DNA of 64,000 bases from Pasteurellaceae bacterium Macca (GTDB lineage Bacteria; Pseudomonadota; Gammaproteobacteria; Enterobacterales; Pasteurellaceae): positions 62,001-126,000 of the forward strand of contig LVZB01000001.1 in assembly GCA_023101485.1 (NCBI GenBank). The letters are read 5' to 3'. Of this stretch, positions 16,874 through 26,900 are shown in pieces. The notes beneath the pieces are model-generated. The model was not told the origin of the DNA. It was given only the letters and a program-made list of their open reading frames with translations, and did not search any database. Numbering within the stretch: position 1 is the first letter of the stretch; each line of letters opens with the position of its first letter. The translations under genes and the position numbers were made by a program.

Positions 16874-17464
16874 TTAATTGAAATTGACTGTTGGGGCTTT
16901 TTCCGCACCCGCTTCCGCTTTAAATTGAGGCTTGGCTTGGAAACCAAAAATCATCGCGGCTAATTTCGTTGGGAATTGACGTACTTGTTTGTTGTACTCT
17001 TTCACTGCACCGTTGAAATTATTACGCTCAACGTTAATGCGATTTTCTGTGCCTTCAATTTGCGCTTGGAGATTTAAGAACCCTTCATGGGCTTTTAATT
17101 CGGGATATTTTTCCACACTCACCAATAAACGAGAGAGCGCCGAGTTTAAGCCCTGTTGTGCTTGTTGGAACTGCGCCATTTGCTCTTCCGTGGCGTTGCT
17201 TGGGTCAATTTTAGTTTGCGTCGCTTTGGCACGGGCTTCAATCACATTGGTCAAGGTGTCTTTCTCAAAATTTGCCTGACCTTTGACGGTATTGACTAAA
17301 TTAGGAATCAAATCTGCACGACGTTGATAGGCAGATTCCACATTTCCCCATACGGAATTGATGTCCTCTTCCGCTTTCACTAATTCGTTATAACTATTTT
17401 TTAAGGTGATCCCACCGACAATTGCAATCACTGCCAATAGAATAATCACTAACCATTTTTTCAT
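16874..17464 (-). CDS. lemA: LemA family protein
   Basis: 196 residues. One N-terminal transmembrane helix (KKWLVIILLAVIAIVGGITL) is followed by long amphipathic helices with the family motifs NSVWGNVESAYQRRADLIPNL, VNTVKGQANFEKDTL and NFNGAVKEYNKQVRQFP. LemA proteins are membrane-anchored with a periplasmic helical body of unproven function, and they often sit beside TPM proteins as here. GAGGG lies ahead of the ATG. Confidence 0.92.
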   Translation of the reverse strand: MKKWLVIILLAVIAIVGGITLKNSYNELVKAEEDINSVWGNVESAYQRRADLIPNLVNTVKGQANFEKDTLTNVIEARAKATQTKIDPSNATEEQMAQFQQAQQGLNSALSRLLVSVEKYPELKAHEGFLNLQAQIEGTENRINVERNNFNGAVKEYNKQVRQFPTKLAAMIFGFQAKPQFKAEAGAEKAPTVNFN

Positions 17465-17548
17465 TGAGAAACCCTCTAAATTAAATGAAGAATAAAACCC
17501 GAAAACGGGCGTTGAAATATAACATAAAGCACCATTCTGCCCTAATTA

Positions 17549-18592
17549 TTAGGCATTTTCATGCACTTTTTCGCTATTTTTGCCCAAAATGACTTGCTTT
17601 ACCGAAGTCAAAAGCGTTTGTCTGACAACAGAAAGTTTTGGTCGTTCATCGCCTTGAAAAACCACTGGGCGACAAAATTCCATAGCTTTAATACCAAGAC
17701 GTGCGGTAAGTAATCCCACACCAATGCCCTGTGCCGCACGCATAGACAAACGAGCCGTTAAATTTTGGGAGAAGAAATCCATGCCCATATCACTCACCAC
17801 TTCACTCGCCCCAGCAAAAACCAGATTAGTCAGCACCATTTTAAACAGTTTTAAACGGCTGAAATAACCGAGTTCCATACCATAAGCACGAGTGATTTTA
17901 TTGACCAAGGCGATATTTCGCCAAGCGACCATTAACATATCCACCACCGCAAGAGGGCTGACTGCCACAATAATGGCATTCTCTACGGCACTTTGGCTAA
18001 TCCATTTTTTCACTTGGCTATCAATCGGTTTTAGCACATTTTCGCTAAATAAAAACAGCACTTCTTGGCTATTGTAAGCCTCATCAAGCTGGCTCAACCA
18101 ACGTTGGTGGCTTTGGCTAACTTTATCCGTTGGAGGAAGCTGTTTAATCAGTTGTTGGCAAAATGTTTGGGCAATTTGACCGCTTGTTGAAGCGTTGTTT
18201 TGCCATAAATCTTGGCTAACCTGCTGATTTTGATGATATTTTCTTAACCAGACTAATTTTCGCCATTCATTCACAATCACGCCAATCGCCGTTAAACTCA
18301 CACCAGCAAAAACGATCCCAAAGGCAAAATCGATCCACGCTCTCCCCTGCCACGCATCGACTAACCACTGTACTGATTGCGCCACCGTTGCCACAATCAA
18401 TAGCACGAGTAACATCAATAAAACGCGTACCCACCAACGTGGTGCTTTGGCTAGGGGGGGCATATCGAGGGGTTCAGGGTCGATAGATTCGACCTCCCGC
18501 ACAACCTCTACCCGTGATGAATCAAACTCTTTTTTACCTTGAACCTCATCGGCTTGTGTCGGTGCTTGTTGGCTAAAAATACGCTTTTCCAC
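17549..18592 (-). CDS. ycjF: DUF697 / UPF0283 membrane protein YcjF
   Basis: 347 residues, close to E. coli YcjF (353). An acidic N-terminal cytoplasmic stretch is followed by two adjacent transmembrane helices (about 55-75 and 88-110) and a C-terminal DUF697 domain with NAIIVAVSPLAVVDMLMVAWRN and GASEVVSDMG. It starts at GTG 18592 with GGGGGA just upstream. In E. coli it follows ycjX, a GTPase-like stress gene; ycjX is not adjacent here. Function is unknown beyond envelope-stress association. Confidence 0.85.
   Translation of the reverse strand: MEKRIFSQQAPTQADEVQGKKEFDSSRVEVVREVESIDPEPLDMPPLAKAPRWWVRVLLMLLVLLIVATVAQSVQWLVDAWQGRAWIDFAFGIVFAGVSLTAIGVIVNEWRKLVWLRKYHQNQQVSQDLWQNNASTSGQIAQTFCQQLIKQLPPTDKVSQSHQRWLSQLDEAYNSQEVLFLFSENVLKPIDSQVKKWISQSAVENAIIVAVSPLAVVDMLMVAWRNIALVNKITRAYGMELGYFSRLKLFKMVLTNLVFAGASEVVSDMGMDFFSQNLTARLSMRAAQGIGVGLLTARLGIKAMEFCRPVVFQGDERPKLSVVRQTLLTSVKQVILGKNSEKVHENA
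18178..18187 (-). repeat. DNA uptake signal sequence
   Basis: Exact complement of the Apl-type core (GACCGCTTGT) inside ycjF, in an AT-rich context. Confidence 0.7.
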
Positions 18593-18607
18593 ATATCCCC
18601 CAATGCC

Positions 18608-19444
18608 TTAATAGCCTTGCTCATTTAATTGGCGATAATAATCACAACCTTGCTGATTGCGGTTATCACAGGCTTTCCCAAACCATTCCTTGGCTATGCT
18701 TTTATTTTGTGGAACACCAATTCCTTTATAATACATCACCCCAAGATTGATTTGAGATTGAGGGTGACCTTGTTCTGCGGCTTTTTTATACCATTTCATT
18801 GATTCCGCCTCATCTTTTTTCACACCTCGCCCCTCTCGATACATCTCACCCAACATATATTGAGATTCAATATGCCCCTGTTCTGCGGCTTGGCGAGCCC
18901 ATTTCTCAAACTTCGTGTAATCTTGTCTTACCCCATTTCCTTTCTCATACATTAACGCAAGATGATATTGTGCTTTATTATGCCCCTGCTCCGCGGCTTT
19001 TTGATACCATTCAACGGCTTCAAAATAGTCTTGCTTAACGCCTTGCCCCGCTTCATACATTGTCGCTAAATTAAACTGAGCCTTAGCGTAACCACGTTCT
19101 GCGGCAAGGCGATACCATTTTATTGCCTCAACATAATCCTGCGGAACACCTAATCCTTGCTTATACATTACCCCTAGATTCACTTGGGCACCAATGTGCC
19201 CTTGCGTTGCGGCCAAGACGTACCATTTTATCGCTTCTAGATAGTCTTTATTTACCCCTTGTCCTTCTTGATACAGATAACCAAGTTGAAATTGTGCATC
19301 GGCATTACCGTCCTCCGATGCTTTTTTAAATTCGGTAAATGCTTTTTGATATTGACCTTGTGTAAAATATTTTTTCCCAAGTTCCACATTCGCTAAGGCA
19401 ACCGTCGAGAAGGCAAATAAACCTGCGATAAAGACTTTTTTCAT
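18608..19444 (-). CDS. Sel1-repeat (TPR-like) periplasmic protein
   Basis: 278 residues. A Sec signal peptide MKKVFIAGLFAFSTVALA is followed by a TPR-like start and six Sel1 repeats of about 36 residues with the pattern AQ..LG.MY..G.GV.QDY..A..WY..AAEQGH. A Cys pair appears near the C-terminus (CDNRNQQGCDYY). Such proteins are scaffold or adaptor proteins in the periplasm or outer membrane; the partner is unknown. AAGGAA precedes the ATG. The neighbouring repeats are similar at DNA level, so copy number could vary. Confidence 0.88.
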   Translation of the reverse strand: MKKVFIAGLFAFSTVALANVELGKKYFTQGQYQKAFTEFKKASEDGNADAQFQLGYLYQEGQGVNKDYLEAIKWYVLAATQGHIGAQVNLGVMYKQGLGVPQDYVEAIKWYRLAAERGYAKAQFNLATMYEAGQGVKQDYFEAVEWYQKAAEQGHNKAQYHLALMYEKGNGVRQDYTKFEKWARQAAEQGHIESQYMLGEMYREGRGVKKDEAESMKWYKKAAEQGHPQSQINLGVMYYKGIGVPQNKSIAKEWFGKACDNRNQQGCDYYRQLNEQGY

Positions 19445-19475
19445 TGGAAATTCCTTAATATAAAAATGAGATACG

Positions 19476-20438
19476 CTACGCTAAACGTTCTACCTGCCCA
19501 ATAATATGGGATTTTAGACCTTCGTAGCCATGTTCGGTTTTCAATATAGCAAAAAGTTCAAGGGCTTCGGGATATTCTTTATCTAAATAACGTAACCACT
19601 GTTTAATGCGAGCAACGTGGTAGAAGCCCGTGTCCTGTTCATTTTCTAAATGCACATATTGGTAAAGAAGATTCAGCACCTCACGCCACGCCATTTTAGG
19701 GGCGTTATACTTCACGACTCGGCTTAAATTCGGCACATTTAACGCCCCTCGCCCAATCATTAGGCTAGTACAAGCGGTCGTTTTTTGGCAACTTTTTGCT
19801 GTCTCAAAATCCCAGATTTCGCCATTGGCGATGACGGGAATGGATAAGCGTTGCTGAATCTCGCCAATCGCCTGCCAGTTAATTCGCTCGGCACGGTAGC
19901 CGTCCATTTTGGTTCTGCCATGTACGGTAATTTCCGTTGCGCCCCCTTGTTCAACCGCATCCGCTATTTCAAAACAGTGATCAGCGCTCTCCCACCCTAA
20001 GCGGACTTTAACGGAAACAGGCAGATGGCTTGGTACGGCTTGGCGAATTGCTTTGGTCGCTTGATAAATCAATTCCGGCTGTTTTAGCAAAGACGCCCCA
20101 CCATGACTGCCATTGACCGTTTTAGAGGGGCAACCGCAGTTGAGATCCACACCGTGAGAACCGAGTTCCGATGCAAGTTGCGCATTCTCCCCCAACCACT
20201 GTGGATGCTGACCAAGAATCTGCACTCGTACAGGCGTGCCAGATGCGGTAAAGCCGTTGTGGTGTAATTCTGGGCAGAGGCGATAAAAGGCTTTTTTAGG
20301 CAATTTCTGCTCTACCACACGCACAAATTCAGAGATACAGAGATCGTAATCATTGACCGCCGTTAAAAGCTGGCGAAGAAAAGGATCAAGCACGCCCTGC
20401 ATGGGGGCGAGAATCACCCGTGGTGCAAAATCTTTCAT
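19476..20438 (-). CDS. dusC: tRNA-dihydrouridine(16) synthase DusC
   Basis: 320-residue FMN enzyme that reduces U16 of tRNA. The TIM-barrel domain starts [13 protein letters not shown]. The active-site loop is [21 protein letters not shown] with catalytic Cys103. The FMN-phosphate site lies in [10 protein letters not shown] and VIANGEIWD, and the C-terminal helical domain carries the [12 protein letters not shown] pattern typical of the DusC subgroup. It is followed on the same strand with 20 bases from djlA, separated by an uptake signal. An uptake signal also lies within it at 19770-19779. Confidence 0.9.
   Translation of the reverse strand: MKDFAPRVILAPMQGVLDPFLRQLLTAVNDYDLCISEFVRVVEQKLPKKAFYRLCPELHHNGFTASGTPVRVQILGQHPQWLGENAQLASELGSHGVDLNCGCPSKTVNGSHGGASLLKQPELIYQATKAIRQAVPSHLPVSVKVRLGWESADHCFEIADAVEQGGATEITVHGRTKMDGYRAERINWQAIGEIQQRLSIPVIANGEIWDFETAKSCQKTTACTSLMIGRGALNVPNLSRVVKYNAPKMAWREVLNLLYQYVHLENEQDTGFYHVARIKQWLRYLDKEYPEALELFAILKTEHGYEGLKSHIIGQVERLA
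19770..19779 (+). repeat. DNA uptake signal sequence
   Basis: Exact ACAAGCGGTC followed by the GTTTTTTGGCAA tail, inside dusC. Confidence 0.75.
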
Positions 20439-20444
20439 AAAATC

Positions 20445-20454
20445 GACCGCTTGT
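20445..20454 (-). repeat. DNA uptake signal sequence
   Basis: Exact complement GACCGCTTGT in the 20-base gap between dusC and djlA. Confidence 0.75.
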
Positions 20455-20458
20455 TTGG

Positions 20459-21316
20459 CTATTTCCAGCCCTTAGACTTACAAATTAAATCGTAAGCGGC
20501 TTGAATTTGCTGTGCCTTCTCTTTCGCCACTTCCATCATCTCTGGTGGCAAACCTTTAGACACTAATTTGTCAGGGTGGTGTTCATTCATCAATTTACGA
20601 TAAGCACGTTTCACCACATTTTGCTCATCACTGGCATTGACCCCAAGCACGAGGTAAGCGTCCTCTAAGCTCGGCGCATTGCTTCGTTGTTGGTAGCCGT
20701 GATGTTGTTGATAACCGCCTTGGCTCTGTTGTTCGTATTGAGTGTAGGAATAGCCCGAACGGAAACGCTGTGCCGCTACGACCATGGCGATCATCTGTTC
20801 AAACTGTGAGTGCGACATTCCCAAGGTTTCGGCAATGGTAAAGAGTACTCGCTGTTCATTAGGGTCGAGATTGCCGTCCTGTAACGCCGCTTGCATTTGT
20901 ACTTCCACGAAAAAGCGTAAAAGATCAGCTCGCTGCCCACAAGCTTCACGGAATTCTTGAATCACTTGGCGTAATGGAAAATCAGTTTCTTTACCTAAAG
21001 TAAATGCCTGTTGAGCGAGCTGTTGGTTAGCACTGTCTAATTTGAGCTGTGCCATGAGCTGACGCGCAAGTTGAATGTCTTCTTCAGTCACTCGCCCTTT
21101 GGCTTTGGAAATATGCCCAAGGACAGCGAAAGTCGTTTGCATAAACAACGATTGACGAGTCAGCGCTTTACCAAAAACACTTGAAGAAACACGCCCTAAT
21201 TCATAGAGTTTTTTATCTCCCCAATGCCCGATAAATAAGCCAAGTAAACCACCGAAAAAGCCACCGAAAAGTTTATAACCGAGAATAAAGCCCAGGATTT
21301 TGCCGATAAATTGCAT
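20459..21316 (-). CDS. djlA: Co-chaperone DjlA
   Basis: 285 residues. A glycine-zipper-like transmembrane segment at the N-terminus (about 5-30) anchors it in the inner membrane. A central TerB-like helical domain spans about 55-180, then a Gln-rich linker. The C-terminal J-domain starts [14 protein letters not shown] and has the essential HPD tripeptide (EHHPDKL). It stimulates DnaK ATPase at the membrane and in E. coli affects capsule signalling. AGGGA precedes the ATG. It lies beyond the tol-pal terminator, so it is expressed separately. Confidence 0.95.
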   Translation of the reverse strand: MQFIGKILGFILGYKLFGGFFGGLLGLFIGHWGDKKLYELGRVSSSVFGKALTRQSLFMQTTFAVLGHISKAKGRVTEEDIQLARQLMAQLKLDSANQQLAQQAFTLGKETDFPLRQVIQEFREACGQRADLLRFFVEVQMQAALQDGNLDPNEQRVLFTIAETLGMSHSQFEQMIAMVVAAQRFRSGYSYTQYEQQSQGGYQQHHGYQQRSNAPSLEDAYLVLGVNASDEQNVVKRAYRKLMNEHHPDKLVSKGLPPEMMEVAKEKAQQIQAAYDLICKSKGWK

Positions 21317-21389
21317 GTTTTGTCCCTACGTGATGAATAAAGCACTTATTGTAACCAAGAAAACTGAAAAAATAATGAAGAAATAAAAA

Positions 21390-21418
21390 TAAAGCCTCGA
21401 TAATCATCGAGGCTTCGT
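21390..21418 (-). terminator. Terminator of the tol-pal operon
   Basis: On the minus strand AAGCCTCGATGA and TCATCGAGGCTT-type arms pair and are followed by TTTATTTTTATTT, some 20 bases after the pal stop. Confidence 0.85.
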
Positions 21419-21437
21419 TTTTTGTGAAGGCTAGAAA

Positions 21438-21932
21438 TTAGTATTCTAACACTGCACGACGGTTTTTCTGATAGTCAGCTTCTGTGTGACCTAATACCGC
21501 TGGTTTCTCTTCACCGTAAGAAACGGTTGAAACGTTGTTTGCACCTTTTGATGCTAAGTAACCTTTAACCGCATCCGCACGACGTTGACCTAATGCGATG
21601 TTGTATTCCGGTGTACCACGTTCATCAGCATGACCTGAAACAGTCACTGAACCGTTAGTAGAATTTAAGTATGCAGCATGCGCATCTAAAAGTTGACGAT
21701 ATTCACCATCCACAGTATAACGGTCAAAACCGAAGTACACAGTGTTGTAACGAGTTTGTAAATCTTGAACAGATAAACCACCAAAGGTTTGACCTGCATC
21801 TGCACCGTTCATTGTTGCAGTGTTCGCATTAACATTTGCACTTGCTTTTGCATCTGAATTATCGCTTGAACTACATGCGGCTAAGACGAATGCAGGTGCT
21901 GCAACCATTAAAACTTTAGCGAGTTTTTTCAT
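21438..21932 (-). CDS. pal: Peptidoglycan-associated lipoprotein Pal
   Basis: Outer-membrane lipoprotein that binds peptidoglycan and TolB, completing the Tol-Pal system that constricts the outer membrane at division. I place the start at ATG 21932 ([10 protein letters not shown]), giving 164 residues. The longer frame from TTG 21944 would contain the GGAG ribosome binding site. The lipobox VLAAC places the lipidated residue at Cys20. The OmpA-like domain carries [23 protein letters not shown]. Final gene of ybgC-tolQRAB-pal; cpoB does not follow, as usual in Pasteurellaceae. Confidence 0.96.
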   Translation of the reverse strand: MKKLAKVLMVAAPAFVLAACSSSDNSDAKASANVNANTATMNGADAGQTFGGLSVQDLQTRYNTVYFGFDRYTVDGEYRQLLDAHAAYLNSTNGSVTVSGHADERGTPEYNIALGQRRADAVKGYLASKGANNVSTVSYGEEKPAVLGHTEADYQKNRRAVLEY

Positions 21933-21948
21933 ATTTTTCTCCAAAGAG

Positions 21949-23238
21949 TTATTGTTTAGTTAAATAGGGTGACCAAGCAGGGAATTTATACTGTCCACCA
22001 CCCGTTCCCGGCAAAGTAGCTTTAAAACGGCCATCTGCGGAAACTAATTGTAGCACTTTGCTCACACCTTTGGTAGAGCTATAAATAACCATAGTACCGT
22101 TGGGTGAAATGCTTGGACTTTCGTCTAAGAATGTAGAACTGATCGTTTCCGTGCTACCTGAAACAAGATCACGTCTTACAATTTTATCACCTGATACCAT
22201 AATTAAACTCTTACCATCAGCAGAAATTTTACCACTACCGCTACCGCCTAAATTGCTTGCACCACCACCTGAGGCAGACATACGATAAACTTGCGGAGAA
22301 CCGCCACGGTCAGAAGTAAATAGGATTGATCCACCATCCGGTGACCAACTTGGCTCGGTATTATTACCCGCATTGCTGGTTAGCTGACGTGGCGTACCAC
22401 CATTCACGCCTGTGACATAAATGTTTAATAAACCATCTTGGTTAGAGGCAAATGCCACACGAGAACCATCGGGAGAGAAAGACGGTGCGCCGTTATGACC
22501 TTTTAGCGCGCCGATCACTTTACGCGCAGAAGAGCGGAGATCATGTACAACCACTTGCGATTTTTTATTTTCAAAAGTCACATAAGCGAGTTTGCCACCA
22601 TCCGGCGCCCACTCGGGTGACATTAACGGTTCTTTACTGCTTACTACAGTAAAAGCATTAAACCCATCGTAATCCGAAACGCGTAATTCGTAGGAAGAAA
22701 CGCCCCGTTGCACTACGTAGGCAATTTTCGTTCTAAATGCACCACGGATCTGGGTTAATTTTTCAAACACTTGGTCACTAACGGTATGTGCACCTAAGCG
22801 AATTTGTGCGCCAGATACATTAAATGAACCTTGAGCAATCACATTACCAGCTGAACCCGATGTACCAAGAGTATCAATAAGTTGATAGGCAATATTATAA
22901 CCACCGCCAGCTGGGGAAACTTGCCCGACTACGATATTATCAATGCCGATATTCGTCCACTGCTCTGCATTCACCTCTCCCGCAGAAGCCGGTTGAGCGG
23001 GTAAACGAGAACGTTCAAGAGGCGTAAATTTACCGCTATTGCGTAAATCATCCGCCACAATTTGCGCCACATCCGCAGGCACGCCACCATTCGCTTTAAA
23101 GGGTACAACCGCGATAGGCTGAGCCACAGAAACCCCTTGGTCAATGGAGATACGGACATCTTCATCCGCTTGTGCTGTTGTGGTAAACAGCACACCGAGA
23201 ACGGTTATCACACTCGTTAAACGAGAGAAAAATTTCAT
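21949..23238 (-). CDS. tolB: Tol-Pal system protein TolB
   Basis: Periplasmic protein that links Pal to TolA. 429 residues. The signal peptide ends near TTTAQA (about residue 24). An N-terminal alpha/beta domain is followed by a six-bladed beta-propeller with recurring SPDG motifs ([41 protein letters not shown]). GAGG lies upstream of the ATG. It is 16 bases upstream of pal and 20 downstream of tolA. Confidence 0.97.
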   Translation of the reverse strand: MKFFSRLTSVITVLGVLFTTTAQADEDVRISIDQGVSVAQPIAVVPFKANGGVPADVAQIVADDLRNSGKFTPLERSRLPAQPASAGEVNAEQWTNIGIDNIVVGQVSPAGGGYNIAYQLIDTLGTSGSAGNVIAQGSFNVSGAQIRLGAHTVSDQVFEKLTQIRGAFRTKIAYVVQRGVSSYELRVSDYDGFNAFTVVSSKEPLMSPEWAPDGGKLAYVTFENKKSQVVVHDLRSSARKVIGALKGHNGAPSFSPDGSRVAFASNQDGLLNIYVTGVNGGTPRQLTSNAGNNTEPSWSPDGGSILFTSDRGGSPQVYRMSASGGGASNLGGSGSGKISADGKSLIMVSGDKIVRRDLVSGSTETISSTFLDESPSISPNGTMVIYSSTKGVSKVLQLVSADGRFKATLPGTGGGQYKFPAWSPYLTKQ

Positions 23239-23258
23239 ATAAACCTCTTAATTATGGG

Positions 23259-24608
23259 TTAATTCACTTTTAAACTAAAATCGAGTATCGGTGAACGGTA
23301 TTGTTGGTAAACTGCATCAGACGGTGCAGGGGGCACTTTTCGCGTTGCCACCACAGCACTCACTGCCGCATCACAAACTGCTTTATCTCCTCGAACAACT
23401 TGATAGTTTTTAATCGTACCATCACGCTCTAAAAAGATCTTCACTGAACACTGTTTGCCAGCAAAACTTGGATCGACACGGTATTTCGACTGCACTAATT
23501 TCTTAATGCGTTGTCCGTAGGCGCTACCATCGACATTAGCACCTTTTCCAGAGCCCGTCGTACCGCCTGATCCACTTGAACCGCTGGCATTCTTATTACT
23601 TCCCTTACTCGAACCGCCACTCACGTCACCACCACTCAGAAAATCATCTAATGCTTTGTTTTTCTTAGCTTGTGCTGCGGCTTTGGCTTCAGCATCAGCT
23701 TTGGCTTTTGCCTCTTTTTCAGCTTTCGCTTTGGCTTCTTTTTCAGCTTTGAGTTTTGCTTCTTTTTCCGCTTTGGCTTTCGCTTCTTTCTCGGCTTTGA
23801 GTTTCGCCTCTTTTTCGGCTTTTTCTTTCGCTTCTTTTTCTGCCTTGGCTTTCGCTTCTTTTTCGGCTTTCGCTTTAGCTTCTTTCTCGGCTTTGAGTTT
23901 TGCCTCTTTTTCTGCCTTCTCTTTCGCTTCTTGCTCGGCTTTTAATTTTGCTTCACGTTCTGCTTTGGCTTTAGCCTCTTGCTCCGCTTTCTGCTTTTTC
24001 TGCTCAGCTTTTTGCTGTTCTTCCTTGATTTTACGATCTTTTTCTGCCTGCTTAGCAAGTGCTTCTAAACGTTTAGCTTCCGCGTCGGCTTTAAGTTTAG
24101 CCGCTTCAGCTGCTTTTCGTTGAGCTGCTTCTTCCTGCTGTTTTTTAAGCTGTTCTTGCTTAAGCAACTCTTGGCGAGCCTGCTCTTGCTTACGCTGTTC
24201 TTCCCGTTTTTGCTGTTCTAAACGCTTTTGCTCTTCCTTTTTACGTTGCTCTTCTTGCTTTTGTTGAATCGCAATTTGAACGGCACGTTCTTCGGCTTGC
24301 TGTTGAGCAATTTCCGCAGGCGTTGGGCTATCCTCTTTTTTGCTTTCCGGCTCAGGCTTTGGCTCTTCTTCCACGACGGTCGATGAAGAACCTTGCTTTT
24401 CCGCTTTCAAACGACCGTATTCCTCAGCCACTTGCCCTGTATCGACCATCACAGCTTCAAAGGAATCACTTTCTCCGCCACTTCCTCCCGCAGAAGGAAG
24501 CGTAATTTTGGTAAAAAGCGAACCAAGGACGAGCAAGCCGATTAAAAGCAGATGCAACAAAATCGAGAAGATGACCGCAATTTCCAACTTATCGTTTTGA
24601 AATTTCAC
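23259..24608 (-). CDS. tolA: Cell envelope integrity protein TolA
   Basis: 449 residues from a GTG with AAGGA upstream. One N-terminal transmembrane helix (about 9-33) is followed by a very long Lys/Glu/Ala helical domain (about 95-330). The C-terminal globular domain (about 350-449) has the conserved disulphide-type cysteines in GKQCSVKIFLERDG and DKAVCDAAV. TolA transmits proton-motive energy from TolQR to TolB/Pal across the periplasm. The helical domain contains about a dozen 8-residue repeats of type KAEKEAKA, encoded by 24-bp DNA repeats that could change in number. Confidence 0.96.
   Translation of the reverse strand: MKFQNDKLEIAVIFSILLHLLLIGLLVLGSLFTKITLPSAGGSGGESDSFEAVMVDTGQVAEEYGRLKAEKQGSSSTVVEEEPKPEPESKKEDSPTPAEIAQQQAEERAVQIAIQQKQEEQRKKEEQKRLEQQKREEQRKQEQARQELLKQEQLKKQQEEAAQRKAAEAAKLKADAEAKRLEALAKQAEKDRKIKEEQQKAEQKKQKAEQEAKAKAEREAKLKAEQEAKEKAEKEAKLKAEKEAKAKAEKEAKAKAEKEAKEKAEKEAKLKAEKEAKAKAEKEAKLKAEKEAKAKAEKEAKAKADAEAKAAAQAKKNKALDDFLSGGDVSGGSSKGSNKNASGSSGSGGTTGSGKGANVDGSAYGQRIKKLVQSKYRVDPSFAGKQCSVKIFLERDGTIKNYQVVRGDKAVCDAAVSAVVATRKVPPAPSDAVYQQYRSPILDFSLKVN
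23683..23988. repeat. 24-bp tandem repeats in tolA
   Basis: About twelve consecutive units encoding KAEKEAK(A/L/E), nearly identical at DNA level. The boundaries given are approximate. Gain or loss of a unit keeps the reading frame and only changes the length of the periplasm-spanning helix. Confidence 0.8.
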
Positions 24609-24625
24609 ACATTATCCTTGCCTGA

Positions 24626-25069
24626 TTATTTCCCTTCGGTCATTAAACCCACGGATTTAATGCCAGCGTCTTTGAGTAGTGAAATGCCTTTCATCACTTC
24701 TTCATAAGGGACTTCTTTGCCCCCCGCCACTAAAAACAGGGTGTTGTTATCTTTTTGGAAGGCATCACCGGCATAGGCAATCACATCAGGTTCGCCTAAA
24801 TTTTCTTGCTGGTTAGCCTGCACATAATTCCCGTCAATTTTCAATTTATATAACCCCACACCAGCGATCTCTAAAATCACGGGGGTTTTATCTTCATTTG
24901 AAACGGATTGGCTATGGCGATCTTCGGGTAAATCGACTTCAACACTCTGGCTAATAATCGGTGCGGTTGCCATAAAGATAAGCAACAACACTAATAGCAC
25001 GTCCAAAAATGGCACAATGTTGATTTCAGATTTAATGTCATTACTTTTACGGCTACGGCGGTAAGACAT
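24626..25069 (-). CDS. tolR: Tol-Pal system protein TolR
   Basis: 147-residue ExbD/TolR family protein. The single transmembrane helix (19-37) holds the proton-responsive Asp23 in FLDVLLVLLLIFM. The periplasmic dimerisation domain follows. With TolQ it makes the inner-membrane motor of the Tol system. AGAGGAAA lies ahead of the ATG. It is shifted 70 bases from tolQ by a spacer containing an uptake signal. Confidence 0.96.
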   Translation of the reverse strand: MSYRRSRKSNDIKSEINIVPFLDVLLVLLLIFMATAPIISQSVEVDLPEDRHSQSVSNEDKTPVILEIAGVGLYKLKIDGNYVQANQQENLGEPDVIAYAGDAFQKDNNTLFLVAGGKEVPYEEVMKGISLLKDAGIKSVGLMTEGK

Positions 25070-25102
25070 AGTTTCCTCTTTTTATTCAGTTATGGGCGAC
25101 CG

Positions 25103-25112
25103 ACAAGCGGTC
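25103..25112 (+). repeat. DNA uptake signal sequence
   Basis: Exact ACAAGCGGTC core in the tolQ-tolR spacer. Confidence 0.75.
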
Positions 25113-25138
25113 GGATTTTTGCCACTTTTTGCTCTGGG

Positions 25139-25819
25139 TTATTTTTTCGCAAAGGCTTGGCGGTGTAACAAAGTGGTAAATTCATCAATAAAATTCACAT
25201 AATTTTGTTCCACTTTACCTAAACGAAGATTTAAACGGTTATATGCCATTACCGCAGGAATCGCGGCAAATAAACCGATAGCGGTTGCAATTAACGCTTC
25301 TGCGATACCCGGCGCAACAGATTGTAAGGTAGCTTGTTTTACGGCACTTAATCCCATAAAAGAGTGCATAATCCCCCACACCGTACCAAATAAGCCGATA
25401 TAAGGGCTAATTGAACCCACTGTCCCTAAGAAAGGAATGTAATTTTCTAACCCTTCAACTTCACGATTTAACGCTACATTCATTGCACGCGTTGAACCTT
25501 GAATAATGGATTCCGGTGAATCTGGATTTGCCTGTTGTAGGCGCGTAAATTCTTTAAAGCCCACATAGAAGATCTGCTCTGCACCACTTAAACCATCACG
25601 GCGATGTTCTAAGCCGTCGTGTAAGCGATGGAGATCTTCCCCAGACCAAAAACGATCTTCAAACGCTAAGGACTCTTTTTTCGCTCGAGTTAATACACGA
25701 CTACGTTGAATAATCACCGCCCAAGATAACACCGAGAAGCTGATCAAAATTAAAATAACCGCCTTAACGACGATACTTGCTTCCATAAATAATGAAACTA
25801 AATTAAATTCAGTTGCCAT
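25139..25819 (-). CDS. tolQ: Tol-Pal system protein TolQ
   Basis: 226-residue MotA/TolQ/ExbB proton-channel protein with three transmembrane helices: the first near 15-37, the second and third around 130-200. The conserved segments are [28 protein letters not shown] and [20 protein letters not shown]. It forms the inner-membrane motor with TolR. It lies in the operon directly after ybgC. Confidence 0.97.
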   Translation of the reverse strand: MATEFNLVSLFMEASIVVKAVILILISFSVLSWAVIIQRSRVLTRAKKESLAFEDRFWSGEDLHRLHDGLEHRRDGLSGAEQIFYVGFKEFTRLQQANPDSPESIIQGSTRAMNVALNREVEGLENYIPFLGTVGSISPYIGLFGTVWGIMHSFMGLSAVKQATLQSVAPGIAEALIATAIGLFAAIPAVMAYNRLNLRLGKVEQNYVNFIDEFTTLLHRQAFAKK

Positions 25820-25864
25820 TGTTTAAAACTCCAAATAAAAAATAAAATACGGCTTTTCAATGAC

Positions 25865-26266
25865 CTATTGGGCATCAAATCGTTCTGTCAAAGCCTGCTG
25901 AATTGAGCGAGGTATTGCAACGGGTTTCATTTTTGCCAAATTGACACTCACCACTAACACTTTTGCTTCACATAAACAGACTTCATCACGCCAAAGTCGC
26001 TGTTGAAATACCATTTTTGCGCCACGAAGTTCAACGATTTGCGTTTCAACGCTTAAAAAATCGTCTAATCGAGCCGGAATTTGGTAATCAATCTCCATTT
26101 TTTTCACCACAAAGGCAAGATTCTCAGCGAAAAGCTGTTGCTGTGAAAAATTCAACTGGCGTAAAAATTCGGTGCGTGCTCGCTCAAAAAAATGTAAATA
26201 ACGGGCATGATAAACGACTCCACCCGCATCAGTATCTTCATAATAAACTCGAATGGGAAAATCCAC
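25865..26266 (-). CDS. ybgC: Acyl-CoA thioesterase YbgC
   Basis: 133-residue hot-dog-fold thioesterase with the family signature [25 protein letters not shown], the Asp being catalytic. In E. coli it hydrolyses short- and long-chain acyl-CoA or acyl-ACP and is the first gene of the tol-pal operon, as here. It starts at GTG 26266 with AAAGGA nearby. The 200 bases upstream to msrB probably hold the operon promoter, but I do not see a convincing one. Confidence 0.94.
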   Translation of the reverse strand: MDFPIRVYYEDTDAGGVVYHARYLHFFERARTEFLRQLNFSQQQLFAENLAFVVKKMEIDYQIPARLDDFLSVETQIVELRGAKMVFQQRLWRDEVCLCEAKVLVVSVNLAKMKPVAIPRSIQQALTERFDAQ

Positions 26267-26464
26267 AGACTATCCTTTTAAACGACATTCAAAAATGAAA
26301 AACGCCCAAAAACTAGGCGTAAATTGTCCGCCATTGTAGAGAGAGTAAAATTGTTGTGCAAGTGTTTATTTTTATAGATTTGAAAATTTTTTTAAAGAAC
26401 GATTCCTAAACCCACAAAAACCGCCTAAACTAGCTTTTTTCAAATAAAAAGGAGAAAAAACACC

Positions 26465-26857
26465 ATGAAAGATGTGAATGAACTCACCGAAGCACAAATT
26501 GATATTTGCTTAAATAGTGGGACAGAACGCCCTTTTACGGGAAAATTTTTAGAGGAAAATCGGGTGGGCACTTATCGCTGTGTGCGTTGCCATAATCCTC
26601 TCTTCCGTTCCGATACCAAATTTGATGCCGGCTGTGGCTGGCCAAGTTTTTATGAAACGATTGCCGAAGATTCCCTCCGCTATTTAGATGACTACTCCCT
26701 TTCTCGTCATCGCACGGAAATTCGCTGTGGCAAATGTGATTCACATATGGGGCACGTTTTCCCCGATGGCCCACCCCCAACAGGTTTGCGTTTCTGTTTA
26801 AACTCTGTGGCATTGAATTTCAAATGGGATGAAACCGGCGAAGAAATCGATGGATAA
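26465..26857 (+). CDS. msrB: Peptide-methionine (R)-S-oxide reductase MsrB
   Basis: Reduces methionine-R-sulfoxide in oxidised proteins, using thioredoxin. 130 residues without a signal peptide, so cytoplasmic. The structural zinc ligands are Cys39/Cys42 and Cys88/Cys91. The catalytic cysteine is Cys111 in RFCLNSVALNF. The family motif GCGWPSFY is at 56-63. AAGGAG precedes the ATG. It is a single gene with a strong terminator shared with the opposing gene. Confidence 0.97.
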   Translation: MKDVNELTEAQIDICLNSGTERPFTGKFLEENRVGTYRCVRCHNPLFRSDTKFDAGCGWPSFYETIAEDSLRYLDDYSLSRHRTEIRCGKCDSHMGHVFPDGPPPTGLRFCLNSVALNFKWDETGEEIDG

Positions 26858-26858
26858 A

Positions 26859-26894
26859 AAAATCCCGCTTAATCACCTGATTGAGCGGGATTTT
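26859..26894. terminator. Bidirectional terminator between msrB and the PBP7-like gene
   Basis: AAATCCCGCTTAATC pairs with GATTGAGCGGGATTT over 15 positions with one G-T wobble. A-rich and T-rich flanks lie on both sides, and the two genes converge on it. Confidence 0.9.
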
Positions 26895-26900
26895 TCTACT

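Noticed and set aside
23656-24123. 155-codon plus-strand frame rich in Phe/Ala/Ser
   Set aside because: It is the antisense of the TolA Lys/Glu/Ala repeat region; no start signal or recognised domain.
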